This document shows positions 30,926 to 43,764 of a stretch of DNA of 64,000 bases, piece by piece; the stretch's first letter is position 1; every line of letters begins with the position of its first letter. This stretch comes from Anagrus nilaparvatae (taxonomy: Eukaryota > Arthropoda > Insecta > Hymenoptera > Mymaridae): assembly GCA_022575985.1 (NCBI GenBank), contig JAKSXM010000132.1, positions 12,524,001-12,588,000 of the forward strand. The letters run 5' to 3'. A program made the position numbers and the translations under genes. The notes under the pieces were generated by a model that was given only the letters and a program-made list of their open reading frames with translations, had not been told where the DNA came from and ran no database searches.

Positions 30926-33900
30926 AATAAAAATTCTTAAAAATCACTGCAGACTTCATAAAACATCAGAATTTATTATAAATTTATATGGAATACATGG
31001 TTTTATAGAATAAATTTCGAAATTCATACTATCTTGTACTTTGATGTAGTTTGGTTTTACAATTATGCAATTGAATTTTTCTGCAAAATTTATTTATGGG
31101 TCTATTTTTGAAAAATCTAGTCTTCCGAATTTGGAAAACTAATAGAAAACGACAGTAATGACCGATAATGGCAGCCAATAGACCGTTTCTTTTAAATTAA
31201 CATTTTTTCGTTATAAGCTTCGCTCTATAACGATATTTTATATTTTCTTAAGTAAATCAAATTAACTGTATAAAGTATTTCTTGCAATAAATTGACTGCT
31301 ACTTTTAATAATTTATTATCGAGACTACAATGAATATTTCATTGGCTGATTTCTCGTCTTATGTTTTTTTTAAAAGCTAGTTGAGACTTTAATAATATTT
31401 ACAAATTAATTCTGCTGGTGGTCAAAAATAAAGGCCAAAAATTAGTAAAATAGAAATCTTATGCAAAAAATGTTTCTAAAAAGCATTTGATTAAAATTTT
31501 TTTATTTTTAGACAAAAGAAGTCTAACAATAGCACTGAATAATTCAAGTAAAATAATTTAGCTCGATTGATGGAACGTCGCTTAAAAATTCTTGAGGATC
31601 TACATTTAAAGTGTTATTTCAAAAATTTATCTGGATAACACTGAGACACTAAGGCCCTAACGTACTGTGGCTGAAAGATAGTACTAAAATGTATATTTTT
31701 TAAAAATTATTTAATTCACTTAAAACTTTATGCTAGTTCGAAAAATCATAAAAATTTTAAGTTTAATAATTAATTTTAATTAAAATTTCCATTAAAATTT
31801 TTTTTAAACTACTTATGTAATTTTTAATTTGATCAGGAAATGTTGTAAAAAAGTTAAAGTTTTTTTTTCAAAAGTTAAAAGTTATATTTACCATTATATT
31901 AAGTGCATATTTAAAAGTACATACTTTTTAATTGTATAATAATATGAACTCATAAATTACTTACATATAGTAGCTTGGAAATAAAAAAAAATTTTTAATT
32001 TTTACTAAGGATCCAAAAACAAGCGATTTTAAGTTTATTTTGCAAGAATCAAAACTGATTGTTATTTTTTACTCAATTTTGAGGTTGCAAATGTATTTTT
32101 AGATTAAATGCAGATTACATTATATAATTTTTAAATTTAGTAACCTCAAAAAAACCCTCAGACAAATCAATTTTAAAGAAAAAATTCGAATAATAATTTT
32201 TTTCATCAAGGTGGAACATTTGGATCGAAAAATGGACCTAAAATTGCTTGTTTTTGTATGTTCTATACCCTTAATATGCATAGGGTTCTAAGTTAAAATC
32301 GTCTTTAAAACTGAAATACTGATAAGTTGCTAGTCCTAAAAGAATTTTTAAATTCAAAATTTATGAAAATTAATGCTGTTAGGTATAAAAAGGTTCGTTT
32401 CGCCTATCCCGGTGCAAATAAAATAATTTGAAAAGATTTACCCCTGTGCAACTGTGTAAAATATAATGGTATTTCATCTCGAATAACCAAATGCTGTAAA
32501 AAATGAATTTCCCAATGCAGTGACTAAAAAGCCTCATTAATCAGCAAAATTAAAAAAAAAAAATATTTACCCAGAATTACAAAACTACATTTTTTTATTA
32601 AAGTTTCAGTCTAATATATCCCTTTACAATAAATTCTCAGTAAAATTAACTCTACTAATCTTTAAGCTTTCTGTCTGCTTAAAAGATCGATTTACGAGAG
32701 TTTTACTTAAAAAAGAAACACGAACGTTATATATAAAAGCTTTAAAAAAAAAAATATGTACAGGAAAAACATTACAAAAAAAAACTATTGTAAAAAAGTA
32801 AAAAAAAAAAAAAATATACAAGAGTCAAGTAGAAAATAATGATATAGTATTAGTTACGTAAGGAAAAGAAAAAAAGTACAAAAGCTAAAGAAAATATTTT
32901 TTATGTAAGCTTTTATTTATACGATTTTTAATAACTAAGTTGTTATCAAATTTATTGAATTTGCTATAAATTAAAGCTTTTATAGATACACTTAAACTTT
33001 TAGAAGTTACTTATATTACTATACTTCTGTCTTTATATTGTATGGTATTAATTTTCAAATTAGTTAAATTGTATGTAATGTGTAGCTTTGAATTATATTA
33101 TTTATGTGTTGGTACATATTATTTTTTATGAGCTCATATACTCATTAAATTATATGAATTTTGTTTTTAATATTGGATGATTAAATTTGAAATTAATTTA
33201 TATTTGTATATGAGGGATTTTATGCCAAGTGGACTGGAGTTAGATTAGAGAGGGCTGCTGGTTGCACTTAAAAATATTTTTTCTTAAAATAAAATTCCTA
33301 ATCTTACTGTAAACTGCAATTCAGGGCAATTTTTTTAGGGCCGAGGGTCGAATAAAATTTTTCTACTTAAAGGTCGAGAAAAAACGTCTTCGTAAACACG
33401 CAATGACTAAAAGATTATTATCACATTTTCTAAAAAGTGTCAAATTATAAATCTATAAAAAACTTCCAATTACGAATTTCCGTTCAAATTTTTCTGACTA
33501 TATTTTACTCTCCTTATTTTTTATTATAAATGTAGGTACGATACAATGCACTCTTTTTATAGAAATTCTATTTTCAAAGAAAATTTTCAATAATATGTAT
33601 TTTATTTTTTGTATTCAATACTCATACAAAGAATTTTGACAGGTTTTATTTAAATTTGAAAAAATTTTGATGAAAATCACTTATTTTTTCCTTCACTTAT
33701 TTAACAAAAAAATCAATCAATCATTCTTAAAATAGTAATTTATATCATACAGTTTAGTTTATTTTTCCTAGATTTTTTTTTAAATTTATTTTTATTGTAA
33801 TTTATTTTTTTGATTGTACCAAAAATATTAAATTACGTTTTGAGTTCTTTGATGTATGGTTTTATTAAAATTGATTAATTTTGCTCGCAATTATGATATA

Positions 33901-33982
33901 TACGCACATAACATTCAAAATGACGGAGAAATACAGTTTCTCGGTACCTAAAATTTAAAATCAGCATATCGAAAAAGTTACC
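30926..33982. other. AT-rich spacer, no gene recognised
   Basis: It contains the near-palindrome cgttataagcttcgctctataacg (31200-31223), which shares agcttcgctcta with the Helentron-like ends at 12375 and 13290. The rest, including a minus frame at 32624-32821, is low-complexity. A slightly GC-richer patch near 33215-33265 shows no sustained frame. Confidence 0.4.
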
Positions 33983-34331
33983 TACACTGTTCAAAATACT
34001 CTTTGGTAAATATACGAAATTATTGTAAAATTACGAATTTATCGTTATCAATCGTTAGTAAATTTACAACAAATTCGTGATTTAACGATTTTTCTTCGTA
34101 AAAATACGAGAGAATCGTAAATTTACGAATTTTTGTAGCATATTTACATTTAAAAAATCATAAATTCACAATAAGAATTGTAAAATAATTACGAAAAAAT
34201 CATAAATTTACGATTGATCGTAAAATTACGATTTTTGTGTGTAAATTTACGATTTTTTTAGTAAATTTACGAATTTTTCGTTAATTTACGAAAATTTTTT
34301 ATTATTACCATAGGATATTTTTAATAGTGTA
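33983..34331. mobile_element. TA-flanked MITE with a core of TACGATTTTT-type palindromes
   Basis: Inverted ends tacactgttcaaaatactct (33983) and ggatatttttaatagtgta (to 34331), with inner ttggtaa / ttacca pairing. The core consists of many diverged copies of cgtaaatttacg in both orientations. 349 bp including TA. Same start style as 26865 and 47339. No coding. Confidence 0.7.
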
Positions 34332-37300
34332 TCGCATAATATGAGTAGCCTTGCCCAAAACTTTAACAAAAGTGCATGCATCTAACATACACAGCTTCTG
34401 AAGTATTTGTCCAATTACTTACTTAAATAATAATTATTTTTAATAATAAGTTTAATTCTTTTAAAAGTTTGAATTAAAAAGTTTAAAAAAAAATTTTTAT
34501 TTTCAAGTTTTATTCGTAATTAAAGAAATTATAAAAGTTTTTAACATTTTAAAAGTAATTTTTATATTAATTAACAATTAAAAAAAAAAGATTAAAAAAT
34601 TTTTTTTATTTTTAAATTATTGTATACAATTTTTTTTTTTTTTTTTTTTTTTTTTTGTTTAGTTATAAATAAAGTTATGTAAAAAGTTTTTAGGACTTTA
34701 ATGTAATTTGTTATTTATGCAACTGAAATTTTATTTTTCGTAAATTACTTTTAAAAAACTTATTTAATTTAAATATAAAAAAAATTTTTTTATTATTAAA
34801 TTGCATTTTTGCAATAGCTTTTTATATTATATGAATCATTCTGTGTGAAAAGTACTAAAATATTGAGATTTAGAGATGGAAAATATTCCTGGTTCCTTGA
34901 ATTTTTTCCGTTGTTTCAATGTTAAAAACTGTTTCCTAAATCTTGGTACCAATGAATATTGCTGCCGATTCTTTTACTAAAAAATTTCAGTTAACCACGT
35001 TCATTTTTAATAAGTATAAGCTTTTATGAACTATGGTAATTTATTACTAATTTTCTATTTGTAATAATCCATTAACTAATCGTGTCTATTCCCGTTAGTC
35101 CCAATTTTCATGGAAGAAATTAAAATTCTCAAAATCTATCGCCTTTACTTACTAAAAGAAAATTCCGTTTGGAGTCGGCCAGAACTATTTTTTTTTTTAC
35201 GATCGCAAATGGAATAACGTAAAGAAAATTAAAAAAAAAAATGAGTTTCACTCTTTTAAAATGCGAGCACTGCACCGTGGCATGATGGGACTTGAAAAAA
35301 AAAAATTATGGCTGTCACAACCGGAATTCTGATAGCAACAACCAAATTTTTTTTTCAGTGTATTATTTTGTTAATTCAAGTCCATAAAATAAAATTTTAA
35401 AAGACTTAATATTCTAGTACCAAAAATATAAGCCAAATCGAAATAATCTACATAGCAAGCAGCTCTCAATTAAGAATTTAAATTCAAAAAAATATTTTAT
35501 ATTCACCTGACAAAGTAATCTAAAATTTAGTTAATTATTGTATAATTTAAAAAAAGAAAAAAGTAAGAAAAAAAAAAATATACATTCAAAATTTAGTATT
35601 TCACTAATTTTCTTGATTTTTCTTTTATTATCTTTTCTTTTTAGAAAAATTTAAAATTCTAATGTTCATTAAGAAAAGAAAGATAAAAAAAAAAAATTAA
35701 ATTAACCTTGTAGTTAGCTTTTCTTTCAACTTTTATATTCTTTCTTGTTAATTTTATGACTATACGACACTTTTATGACAAAAAATTAAATTTATTTTAT
35801 ATTATTATTTGAAATATAAAAAAAATTTTGTTGTACAATACAAAAAATAATTAGATATTTTATTTAAATCCTAAACATGTACGTATAAAATTTAATTTAA
35901 ACAATTTTATTTTTAAAAAAATGTATTTTGTGGTGTAAATTCAAGAGTATCGATATCAGGCCATATTATATTATGTAACTTTAGCTTCAATAGAGTATAT
36001 TGGTACTCACACCTTCAAGGATTGAAGAAAGTTTTACTTTGTTAAAGTTTTATTATAACAAGAAGAGAAGTTATAGAGTCTACAGTAAGGATGAATTTAA
36101 TATGTTTGAAAAAACTCTCCGATCTCTTTTGATAATTTGCAATACAATGCTGCAAGTTGTACAAAACACTTATGGTTGATCTCATTTTATTGGTAAAAGT
36201 ATCGCCTTTTAATCTGTATAAACCGCAATTTTTTTTTAACTAACTATTATCACTATAGCCCAATAACTAAATTTCATTTTTGGTCTAAAATGACCTATTT
36301 TTAAAATGCTGCAGAAATTGTAATTTTTGACAAAAATGGTCCAAAAAGTTCATTCAATAATGGGGGTTGGAAGAAGAAACTTTTACAAACAAAAAAATGT
36401 GTACATAACATTCGGTGATAGAAACAGCTGATCTCATAAATTCTGACCAGAATCTATCCAAAAAAATTCCTGATCCCAGATTCTGTTTTTTGAATTTGAT
36501 TAAAATTTACAAAATTCAAAATAATAATATTATAAATGTTACAAGTGAATATAAAAACTAGTAAATAAAGCAAATATTACAGACAGTTTCAAGTATTTCA
36601 ATCTTAATTGATATGTTGAAGTTATTTTAAATCTAAACAATTGCATAATTGCTTGTTAGTTTTGAATTGTTATAATTATTGGTACTTAAAATAATTAGGT
36701 TAGCATATATTAATAAATAAATTTTATTAAAATAAAAAATTTTATAAAATTTATCGAAAAATTTTGAAATTTTTGTCATTCAATTAATTTACTTTAATTT
36801 TTATTTAAATATAAATATACCCATATAAGCATCGAATTTTAACAATTTATGTAAAATTAGATACTGCATTCGTGTTCAAGGATCCAAAAAAATATAGGTA
36901 ACATATAAAAATTTTGAAAACTTGATAACCTGAAAATTTCTATTGTGGATAACTGTGGACCATTTTGGGTAAAATCAAATTTCATATTCGAATTCAGTGA
37001 CCCTTAACTGTTCGGAGTTTTAGAAATACTACGAATTAGGAAAATTCCAAGATTTTACTAATATGCTGAAAAAAAGATTTAAAAAAAGATTTTTAAAAAA
37101 CTATTTGGATTTTTTAATAGCTACAAAAATTTCCGATTAATTGTGTCTTTTAGATATTTTTTCGGGCTTGTTTTCAATTATTCTATTAATAAAACTAAAA
37201 TTGGTCAGTTTAGGCTCCAAAAATGGTCCAAATTTCAAAAATTCACAGAGGCAGTCATAATTCCTATCAAGAAATTGCTCATGTTTTAGTTTGATTTAAT

Positions 37301-38754
37301 TTATTATTAAAAATTAAATCTAATTTTCAAAAATTTTCAAAATATTATTACTATTACCCAGACAGTAAATATCTGATCAGTGTAACTACACTTACATAAC
37401 CAAGTGTAAATTAAGTAACAGCTAATTTTGTAATTTTAAATTCTATATAACTTCCTCTACTTTAAACATTATTATTTATCAAAGTCAAACAAGTTATATC
37501 TTACTTAAAATTATTTAATATATATATTTCATGAAAGGAAATATATATATAAGTAATTAAAATGATTTAAATAAGATACGATTAACATGTACCCAAACTT
37601 TGTTTCAAAAACTTCTCTTATATAAAATATCATAAAATAATAAACACAAAAATTAATTAAAAATTCTAAATTTCAAATTATTAATTTTTTAGTAAAAATG
37701 TTTTTTTTTTTATGTTTTTTTAACACGAATGTGATAATTAATGTTATTTAGACAAAATATTATAAATTTGATGTATTTTTCATATGTAGTTTTGTGACAT
37801 ACTGGTTTAATTTTCATGCTATGTAGTAATTTGTCTTACTAGATATAAAAAAGGTAATTTTTTTTACAAAAATTATGCTTAGTAATTTTTATTTACTGCT
37901 ATACGTGTTTTGAAATTTAATGTATACTTGGTTAATCAAGTATTTTTTAAATGCAATCGTGCATGAATTTTGTTTTTTTTTGGTATGAGATATTTAAATG
38001 ATTTATAGTAACTAAATCCTTGAGTTTTAAAAAGTTAATTTTGAGATTTAGAATAAAGTTTTTTTGATTTACGTTCTTAAAAAATTTTTATTTTAGAAAT
38101 TACCAAAAAAAAATTTCATAAAAAATATTATCAGTAAATATTTGAATAGAAATTACAGTCAGTTTTTTTTCATATTTTTAGTGAAGTTACCTAGAGATTT
38201 TCCCTTGTTCATAGTAACATAATACATTTTTTTGTGTTTGAAATTTATATTTATTCTAATATTACATGTAAAAAAATGCATGAATTTAAGATAAAAAAAG
38301 AAGTGAAAAATTTTAAAGTCTCAAATATCAGAAAAGTAATACTTTTGTTGGTATCAGATAAAATTATAATAAAACCCAAAAGCTTTTATATTTTGCATTT
38401 TATTTTTTTAAAGTTTTAATAACAATTAGTATTTATTTGCTGATAGTTAAAATATATGTATGAATCTGTTGTTAAAATTTCAAAATTGTAAATAATTTTA
38501 TAACGAAATAAAACAAAATAAAAACCATAGGCAAAATAATAGGAATGAAAAATATCGACAGAATTATCATAAATACTCTTCAGGCAGTTCAAGCTTAAAT
38601 ATAAATTAAGACATATTTTATTTTATTCATAATAAACGTACTTAAAAATAATCTAGTACAATAAATATTTATGTATAAAAAAAGGGGGATAATTTAATTA
38701 CAAATAATGTCAAAATAAATATCTAATGTAATATTAAATCATTTTATACTATGA
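34332..38754. other. AT-rich spacer, no gene recognised
   Basis: A long T-run lies at about 34630-34656. 36180-36300 and 36880-37010 carry diverged dispersed-repeat phrases (ggtaaaagtatcgcc; ggatccaaaaa, attcagtgaccc). A short inverted pair atatatatttc / gaaatatatat surrounds 37530. Open frames, including 38234-38419, are low-complexity. Confidence 0.4.
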
Positions 38755-39508
38755 CTAGGGGGCTCCGCTCCCTGCGCGCTTCGCGCGCCAACCCCCGTTG
38801 AGTGATTGAAAAAGTGGGTTAGTCATGAGAACAAAAAATGTAAAATTTTAAATACAATTTTAATAATTACTTTCAATTAAAAATATTGATTATATTGTTT
38901 TTCTTTTATTTTAAAATTCGTTAATAGGTTTATAATTAATTGATTTATCGGCTTAAAAATAAAAAAAAAATAAAATCACTTAGACCCACAAGGGCTGGTT
39001 TTGCCCAGTAGTATCTTATTGGCCCGAAAGTATCAAATTAGCCCAAAATTGTCAATAACTAAGAAAATGGAAATGATGCAGAATGGCCCAAAAGTGTCAG
39101 AGTGGCCCAAAAGTATCAGAGTGGCCCAAAAGTGTCAGAGTGGCCCAAAAGTGTCAGAATGGCCCAAAAGTACCATATTGCGTGACCCAAAAGTGTCAGA
39201 GTGGCCCAAAAGTGTCAGAATGGCCCAAAAGTGTCAGACTGGCCCAAAAGTACCATATTGCGTGGCCCAAAAGTGTCAGAATGGCCCAAAAGTACCATAT
39301 TGCGTGGCCCAAAAGTGTCAGACTGGCCCAAAAGTACCATATTGCGTGGCCCAAAAGTGTCAGAATGGCCCAAAAGTACCATATTGCGTGGCCCAAAAGT
39401 GTCAGACTGGCCCAAAAGTACCATATTGTGTGGCCCAAAAGTGTCAGATGGCCCAAAGGTGTCATTCGACAGCGGCGGCAGCGGTTATAACTTTATAATA
39501 TATAGAGA
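38755..39508 (-). mobile_element. Non-autonomous Helitron with an internal minisatellite
   Basis: On the minus strand the element starts TCTCTATATATTATAAAG (39508 downward), preceded by A (39509). It ends with a GC hairpin gcgcgcgaagcgcgc, 15 nt, then CTAG (38755-38758), followed by T. This meets the Helitron rules: 5' TC with a TCTMTAYTA-like start, a 3' hairpin before CTRR, insertion between A and T, and no target duplication. Length 754 bp. No Rep/helicase, so mobilisation would need a partner. The 3' GC-rich block (38756-38805) and the 5' GC-rich block (39466-39483) contrast with the AT-rich interior. The minisatellite at 39081-39462 fills half of it. Confidence 0.75.
39081..39462 (+). 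repeat. Higher-order minisatellite, 19/23-bp subunits in 42- and 84-bp units
   Basis: The basic unit ggcccaaaagtgtcagagt (19 bp) alternates with a 23-bp variant ggcccaaaagtaccatattg-cgt, giving a 42-bp repeat. Within the 42-bp units the triplet after gtgtcag alternates act/aat, giving an 84-bp order. The left part (39081-39180) is plain 19-bp units. Because 42 is divisible by 3 and the unit lacks stops, open frames appear in several frames on both strands (period 14 residues, e.g. QKCQNGPKVPYCVA). These are by-products, not genes. Confidence 0.9.
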
Positions 39509-40602
39509 TAATCATGTTAGTTATGGAAATATTTTTAGAAACTTTTAAATAAAAATTTGATGAATTATTAAATGTCAGAAAATTCTACAGCAAGTAAATT
39601 AATTAAAACAAAGAAAGATAATTCGAATTAACCATAGTGAACTAAGTATTTAACTCTTATTATATTTTTAAAAGAGCCAGGATCAGCGACATTTAAAAGT
39701 TTATGTAGCATTCGATCTGAATGCTAAATTTTACATAATCTTTAATTACAAGAGGAAAAAGGCAAAATTATAGTTGGTAGATTGACAATGACTTTCTTTG
39801 ATAGAATTCTAAAATTTAAAAAGTTTATTTAAGTGCAAAATAATTTTTTTTAAATTTCATTCTTTAAAAAAATTTTTACAATAAACTAAAATTCATAAAA
39901 ATCTATGAGTACATAAAATTCTATAAAATGTACATATTCGAAAATTTAAATTTCCTTCCATACAAAACTGTCTTTCAAAATCTGGAAATGTAAATTTATT
40001 CTCTTGATGTACTCTACAAATACATATGTTTGAGAACATGAAAATAATTTTACAGATGTTTATGAAAGTTTTGATTGCACTAAAATAAAAGTATTTTAAA
40101 AAATTTTCAGAATATTATGTTTATTCAATAGAATTAAAAAATTTTTTTTGATTAAAGATTGTAACTTTTAATGAAATAAAAGCTAAAATCCCTGAGAGAA
40201 ATTTAATTTAATTTACTTTGAATGTTTTTAGAATTTCATTTTGATAGTATCGCTTTCAGTAAGCAGATAATTAAAACTACAATTTTCATTATTTTTTACG
40301 ATTACAATTTAAATAGGTATTACTTTACAACACAAGTTTCGGATTAATTTTTTGCTTTTAGGGCTCTAGTTTTTTTAGTAATTCTGGGTAAAAAAGTTTT
40401 AAAAGATCTTTAAATACAATTTTTAGTGAATGAAATAATAAAATACTTAAATTTTATTTAGACTCTATGAAAACAGTGAAAATGAAAACATTTTTCCATA
40501 AATTTTGTCAATTTAAACTTCAGAGTTTGTTGAATATTTAACTAAAACTAATAATACTAGCATTTTAGAACAGTTTCAGATGATAAATAAAATTTGATTA
40601 AT
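39509..40602. other. AT-rich spacer, nothing identified
   Basis: No gene or known repeat recognised. Confidence 0.4.
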
Positions 40603-41215
40603 AGTAGAAGAAATATTTACATATTTTTTAGGCTTCTACCAGTTTTCCACCGCCACAGCGAAATAAATCGAAACTTTTTGCATTTGGTTCATTTTCGTCC
40701 CAATCAAATTTTTCACATATCAAACTTCTTTGGACAGACTCCCGGGGGGAGCTAATTTCGGGGGGGGGGGATTAATTTTGTTCTTTTAAACACTACGAAT
40801 TGATTAATTTTTAGATTTTAAGACGAAAAGCAGGATGAAAAGGAAGATAAGCATTTTCAAAAAAAATGCATCTCTTGCTAGTTACAGCCCTAAAAAATTT
40901 GATGTTTTAGAAATTTAAAATGGCGTCAAAACAAACTTCTAGGTGCTGTAACTGACAAGGAGAACATTTTTTTGAAAAATTTTTATCTTAAAATCAAAAA
41001 ATTAATTCGTTAAAAAAATTTTTTTTTTTAAATTATTTGATTCCCCAAAAGGAAGAAGCCAGCCCTCCTAGGGTCCATCCAAAGAAGTTTAATATGTCAA
41101 GAATTTTATTGGGACAAAAGTAAATCAAATGCATAAAGTTTCAAGTGATTTCACTATGATCGTGGAAAAATGGTAGCAACCTAAAAAATTTGTAACTATT
41201 TCTTCCACTATAACA
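40603..41215. repeat. Foldback element, arms about 250 bp
   Basis: The left half (from agtagaagaaatat, 40603) pairs inversely with the right half (to atttcttccact, 41215). Matched blocks: tttttgcatttggttcattt with aaatcaaatgcataaa, catatcaaacttctttgga with tccaaagaagtttaatatg, and ttttaagacgaaaa-type phrases near the centre. G-rich runs at about 40744-40770 lie opposite a less G-rich right arm. No coding. Confidence 0.75.
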
Positions 41216-42850
41216 CGAATAAACTCATCTAGTCAAACTTTAAATAAAGATTAATACGAAACCGTTAGTTATCAGTTTATCTAAAATAATCATTTAATTT
41301 GCAACAATTTATATTACACTAACGAGCTGATTAATTTTAGATAAAATAAAATTTTATTATCTAATAAGTCTTAAAATTTAAACATTAAATTAATTTGACA
41401 TTAAACAAATATTTCATTTATTTTTATATAAATGCTAACATTTTTTTATTCAATTTTCTTAATTAATATTCGTGATAAATGTACGTGTAAAACTTTCGGG
41501 GTTAAATAAAAAAAAGTTTATCGTTAATTGAATGCCCTTGCGTGCATTTAAATTTTTTTCTCGATTTTACTCTGAAAAAAAGGTTGATTTTGCATTTTAT
41601 TAATAATGAAATATATAATAAATTAAAAAAATTTATTTAACACATGTACAAAATTCTTTATCTTTAAAAACTTTGTTCTATATATTCCAGTACATTAATT
41701 TGTTTTGTTTTTAAGTCCCTGGATAGTCCTTCTGTGGAACTTTTGATTGGACTTTCTAAAACTTTGTCTTTCACCTAAATAGTACTTATTCTCTATACAA
41801 ACACATACAAATAACTGTATATACACAAAATTAGAAAATATTACATATTTTTTTCCTTGTATTATTATTACTACTACTTTTTTTTGTTTATAATAAAAAG
41901 TAAAAAAAAAAGACAGTAATAAATGACCTAGTTAACCAAAAAATATGCAGAAAACACGTAACTCAGGACGATTAATCCTTATCCGCAGGCAAATATAAGC
42001 TTATACCATTGTATATTTTAAGGTATAGTAATTAACTTTTTTTTCTATGTAAAATCAAGAAATATTCTATTGTTTTGTATAATAATAGAATTAAAATGCA
42101 AAATTACATTACAATGTGATAAAATTATACTCAGAGATTTATGGTTTGTCCTAGACTTTTGTACATTTATAATATAAATGAGGTATTAAATCGATTAAAA
42201 TACTTGCATTTGAACATTTATTTAAATTTACAAATGTGTGTATATATATGTTGTAGTGAGTTATATAAATTGGTAAAGTTTAATTTTATTTAAATTAATT
42301 ATTTGTTTGATGTTGAAAATTCAAAATCACGAATTTAAAGGTTTTAAATAAACTTTTATAAATATAATTTTAAAAAAGTTTTGAATATTTATTATTTTAG
42401 TATTTCATATAATTTTATTATAAAATATTAATTTTATGTGTTCGTTTACAAAATATTTATTTTAATAATTAAATTTGCAAAATTGATTTTTAAGTCTGAA
42501 TACTTTTTAATGATGTATAGAATTTTTTTAATGTAACTTCTATTTTTCAAATCAAAAGTATCGGATTCTTCGACTTTACGAAGGATTGAAATAGATTTCT
42601 TTGTACTTCAAAATTAATGAATGAAGTATAACTTGACACTCTAGTCATGAGTTTAGCCTATTGTTTGATTTTATATGAAACCTTCTTTTCAAATAATGAA
42701 TAAAAGCTTATATCTTTTTTATTCGGAAAAGAATGTCAACTGAATCATGAATTATCCCTCTAGAAAATTTAAAAAATATGCAGGTTACTTAGAATATGAT
42801 GTTTTAGGTAACGGCAAAGTTCCTAGGTAAAAAAATACCTGACTAGGTAA
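41216..42850. other. AT-rich spacer, nothing identified
   Basis: Long A/T tracts with no coding signal. ctaggtaaaaaaatacctgactaggta near 42821-42848 is a small imperfect palindrome next to the coding-like patch. Confidence 0.4.
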
Positions 42851-42994
42851 AAGAATGTAAAAATCATTATGACGAAGAGGAGGGATGCACCAATATCGGC
42901 AGCTAGACAGATTGGGAAAGCATCATGCAACTATAGGTCTTCTTTGGTTACTCACTTGGTTGACTTAAGGGCTGCAGCTAGGAAGAGCTCATAA
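42851..42994 (+). pseudogene. Coding-like patch, possibly non-LTR linker (between endonuclease and RT)
   Basis: A GC-richer frame open from 42851 to TAA at 42992-42994, with a Met at 42869. It encodes MTKRRDAPISAARQIGK, then YRSSLVTHLVDLRAAARKSS. The spacing of RRD, AARQxGK, YRS and VTHL resembles the basic helical linker upstream of RT in Jockey/CR1-type elements (e.g. a KxRDxxxxxARxTG pattern). That is pattern memory, not a search result. A host exon is the alternative, but no good splice signals flank it. Confidence 0.35.
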
Positions 42995-43137
42995 TTGTCA
43001 AGAAGATTCTGATATCTTCTGTTTCTTTCGCGCTAATTTTAATTTTGTTTGAATGCGTCGATAATTAACTAAAACTTAGGTTAAATTAAGTATACTGACC
43101 AATTATTTTATAGAATCCAAATGACAATACTAAATAA

Positions 43138-43460
43138 TTTATAACCGGTTTGTGTTACTACACAACTAACGAGCATCGAACATGTTTACTCATAATAGTA
43201 ATAAATCCAAAAACCGAAATTACAATAAATCCTGAAATATATACTATCCTAAGTCCATAAATTTAAAGTATTCTAAGTTGTTTCTGTATCAGGGCCTGAT
43301 TAGGTCCTGACTCCCACTTCAAATTATTCTAAATTCCTAAATTGAAAATATTGTAAGTCCATTTCACCCCCCCCCCCTAAAAACGTCAATTTTTCATCCC
43401 CCCCCTGCCAAGCCAAACTTTTTCAAATACCCCATCCAATGAACATGTTCCATGTTAAAA
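43138..43460 (+). repeat. AACATGTT / C-rich MITE-like family, well-preserved copy
   Basis: Left end ttataaccggtttgtgtt, then gagcatcgaacatgttta, the aaaaaccgaaattacaataaa and atcagggcctgat phrases, C-runs at 43369-43405, and right end gaacatgttccatgttaaaa (43441-43460). Nearly collinear with 30551-30925. Confidence 0.85.
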
Positions 43461-43764
43461 CTTTAGTATTCATATAATATAAGAAAAATAATAATGAGAA
43501 AGAAAACTGCACAGAGATTAAGAATCTAACAGAAGAAGAAGAAAATATGATATAGATAATATTGTTTAAGAAGACATTGAAAAAGCAATTAGTTTTGAAG
43601 CAAATGTAAGTAGCAGACAATGAAAGGGTCAAAAACTTTTTGAACAATAATCATCAAACGATTTTATAAGACAGCTTGGAGCCCGAAGATATGGCACAGG
43701 ATATTGCTATTAATATAATATTACGCTATTAGTGAACTAATTCCATTAAAATCAGCAATGTTGT

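Noticed and set aside
38755..38805. GC-rich hairpin considered as a bacterial-type terminator or contaminant sequence
   Set aside because: The context is eukaryotic and AT-rich, and the hairpin plus CTAG|T fits a Helitron 3' end paired with a TC start at 39508.
39001..39548. Long open frames in several frames on both strands over the minisatellite
   Set aside because: They arise because the 42-bp unit is a multiple of three and lacks stops. The encoded 14-residue repeat is a translation of the array, and the array lies within a Helitron-like element.
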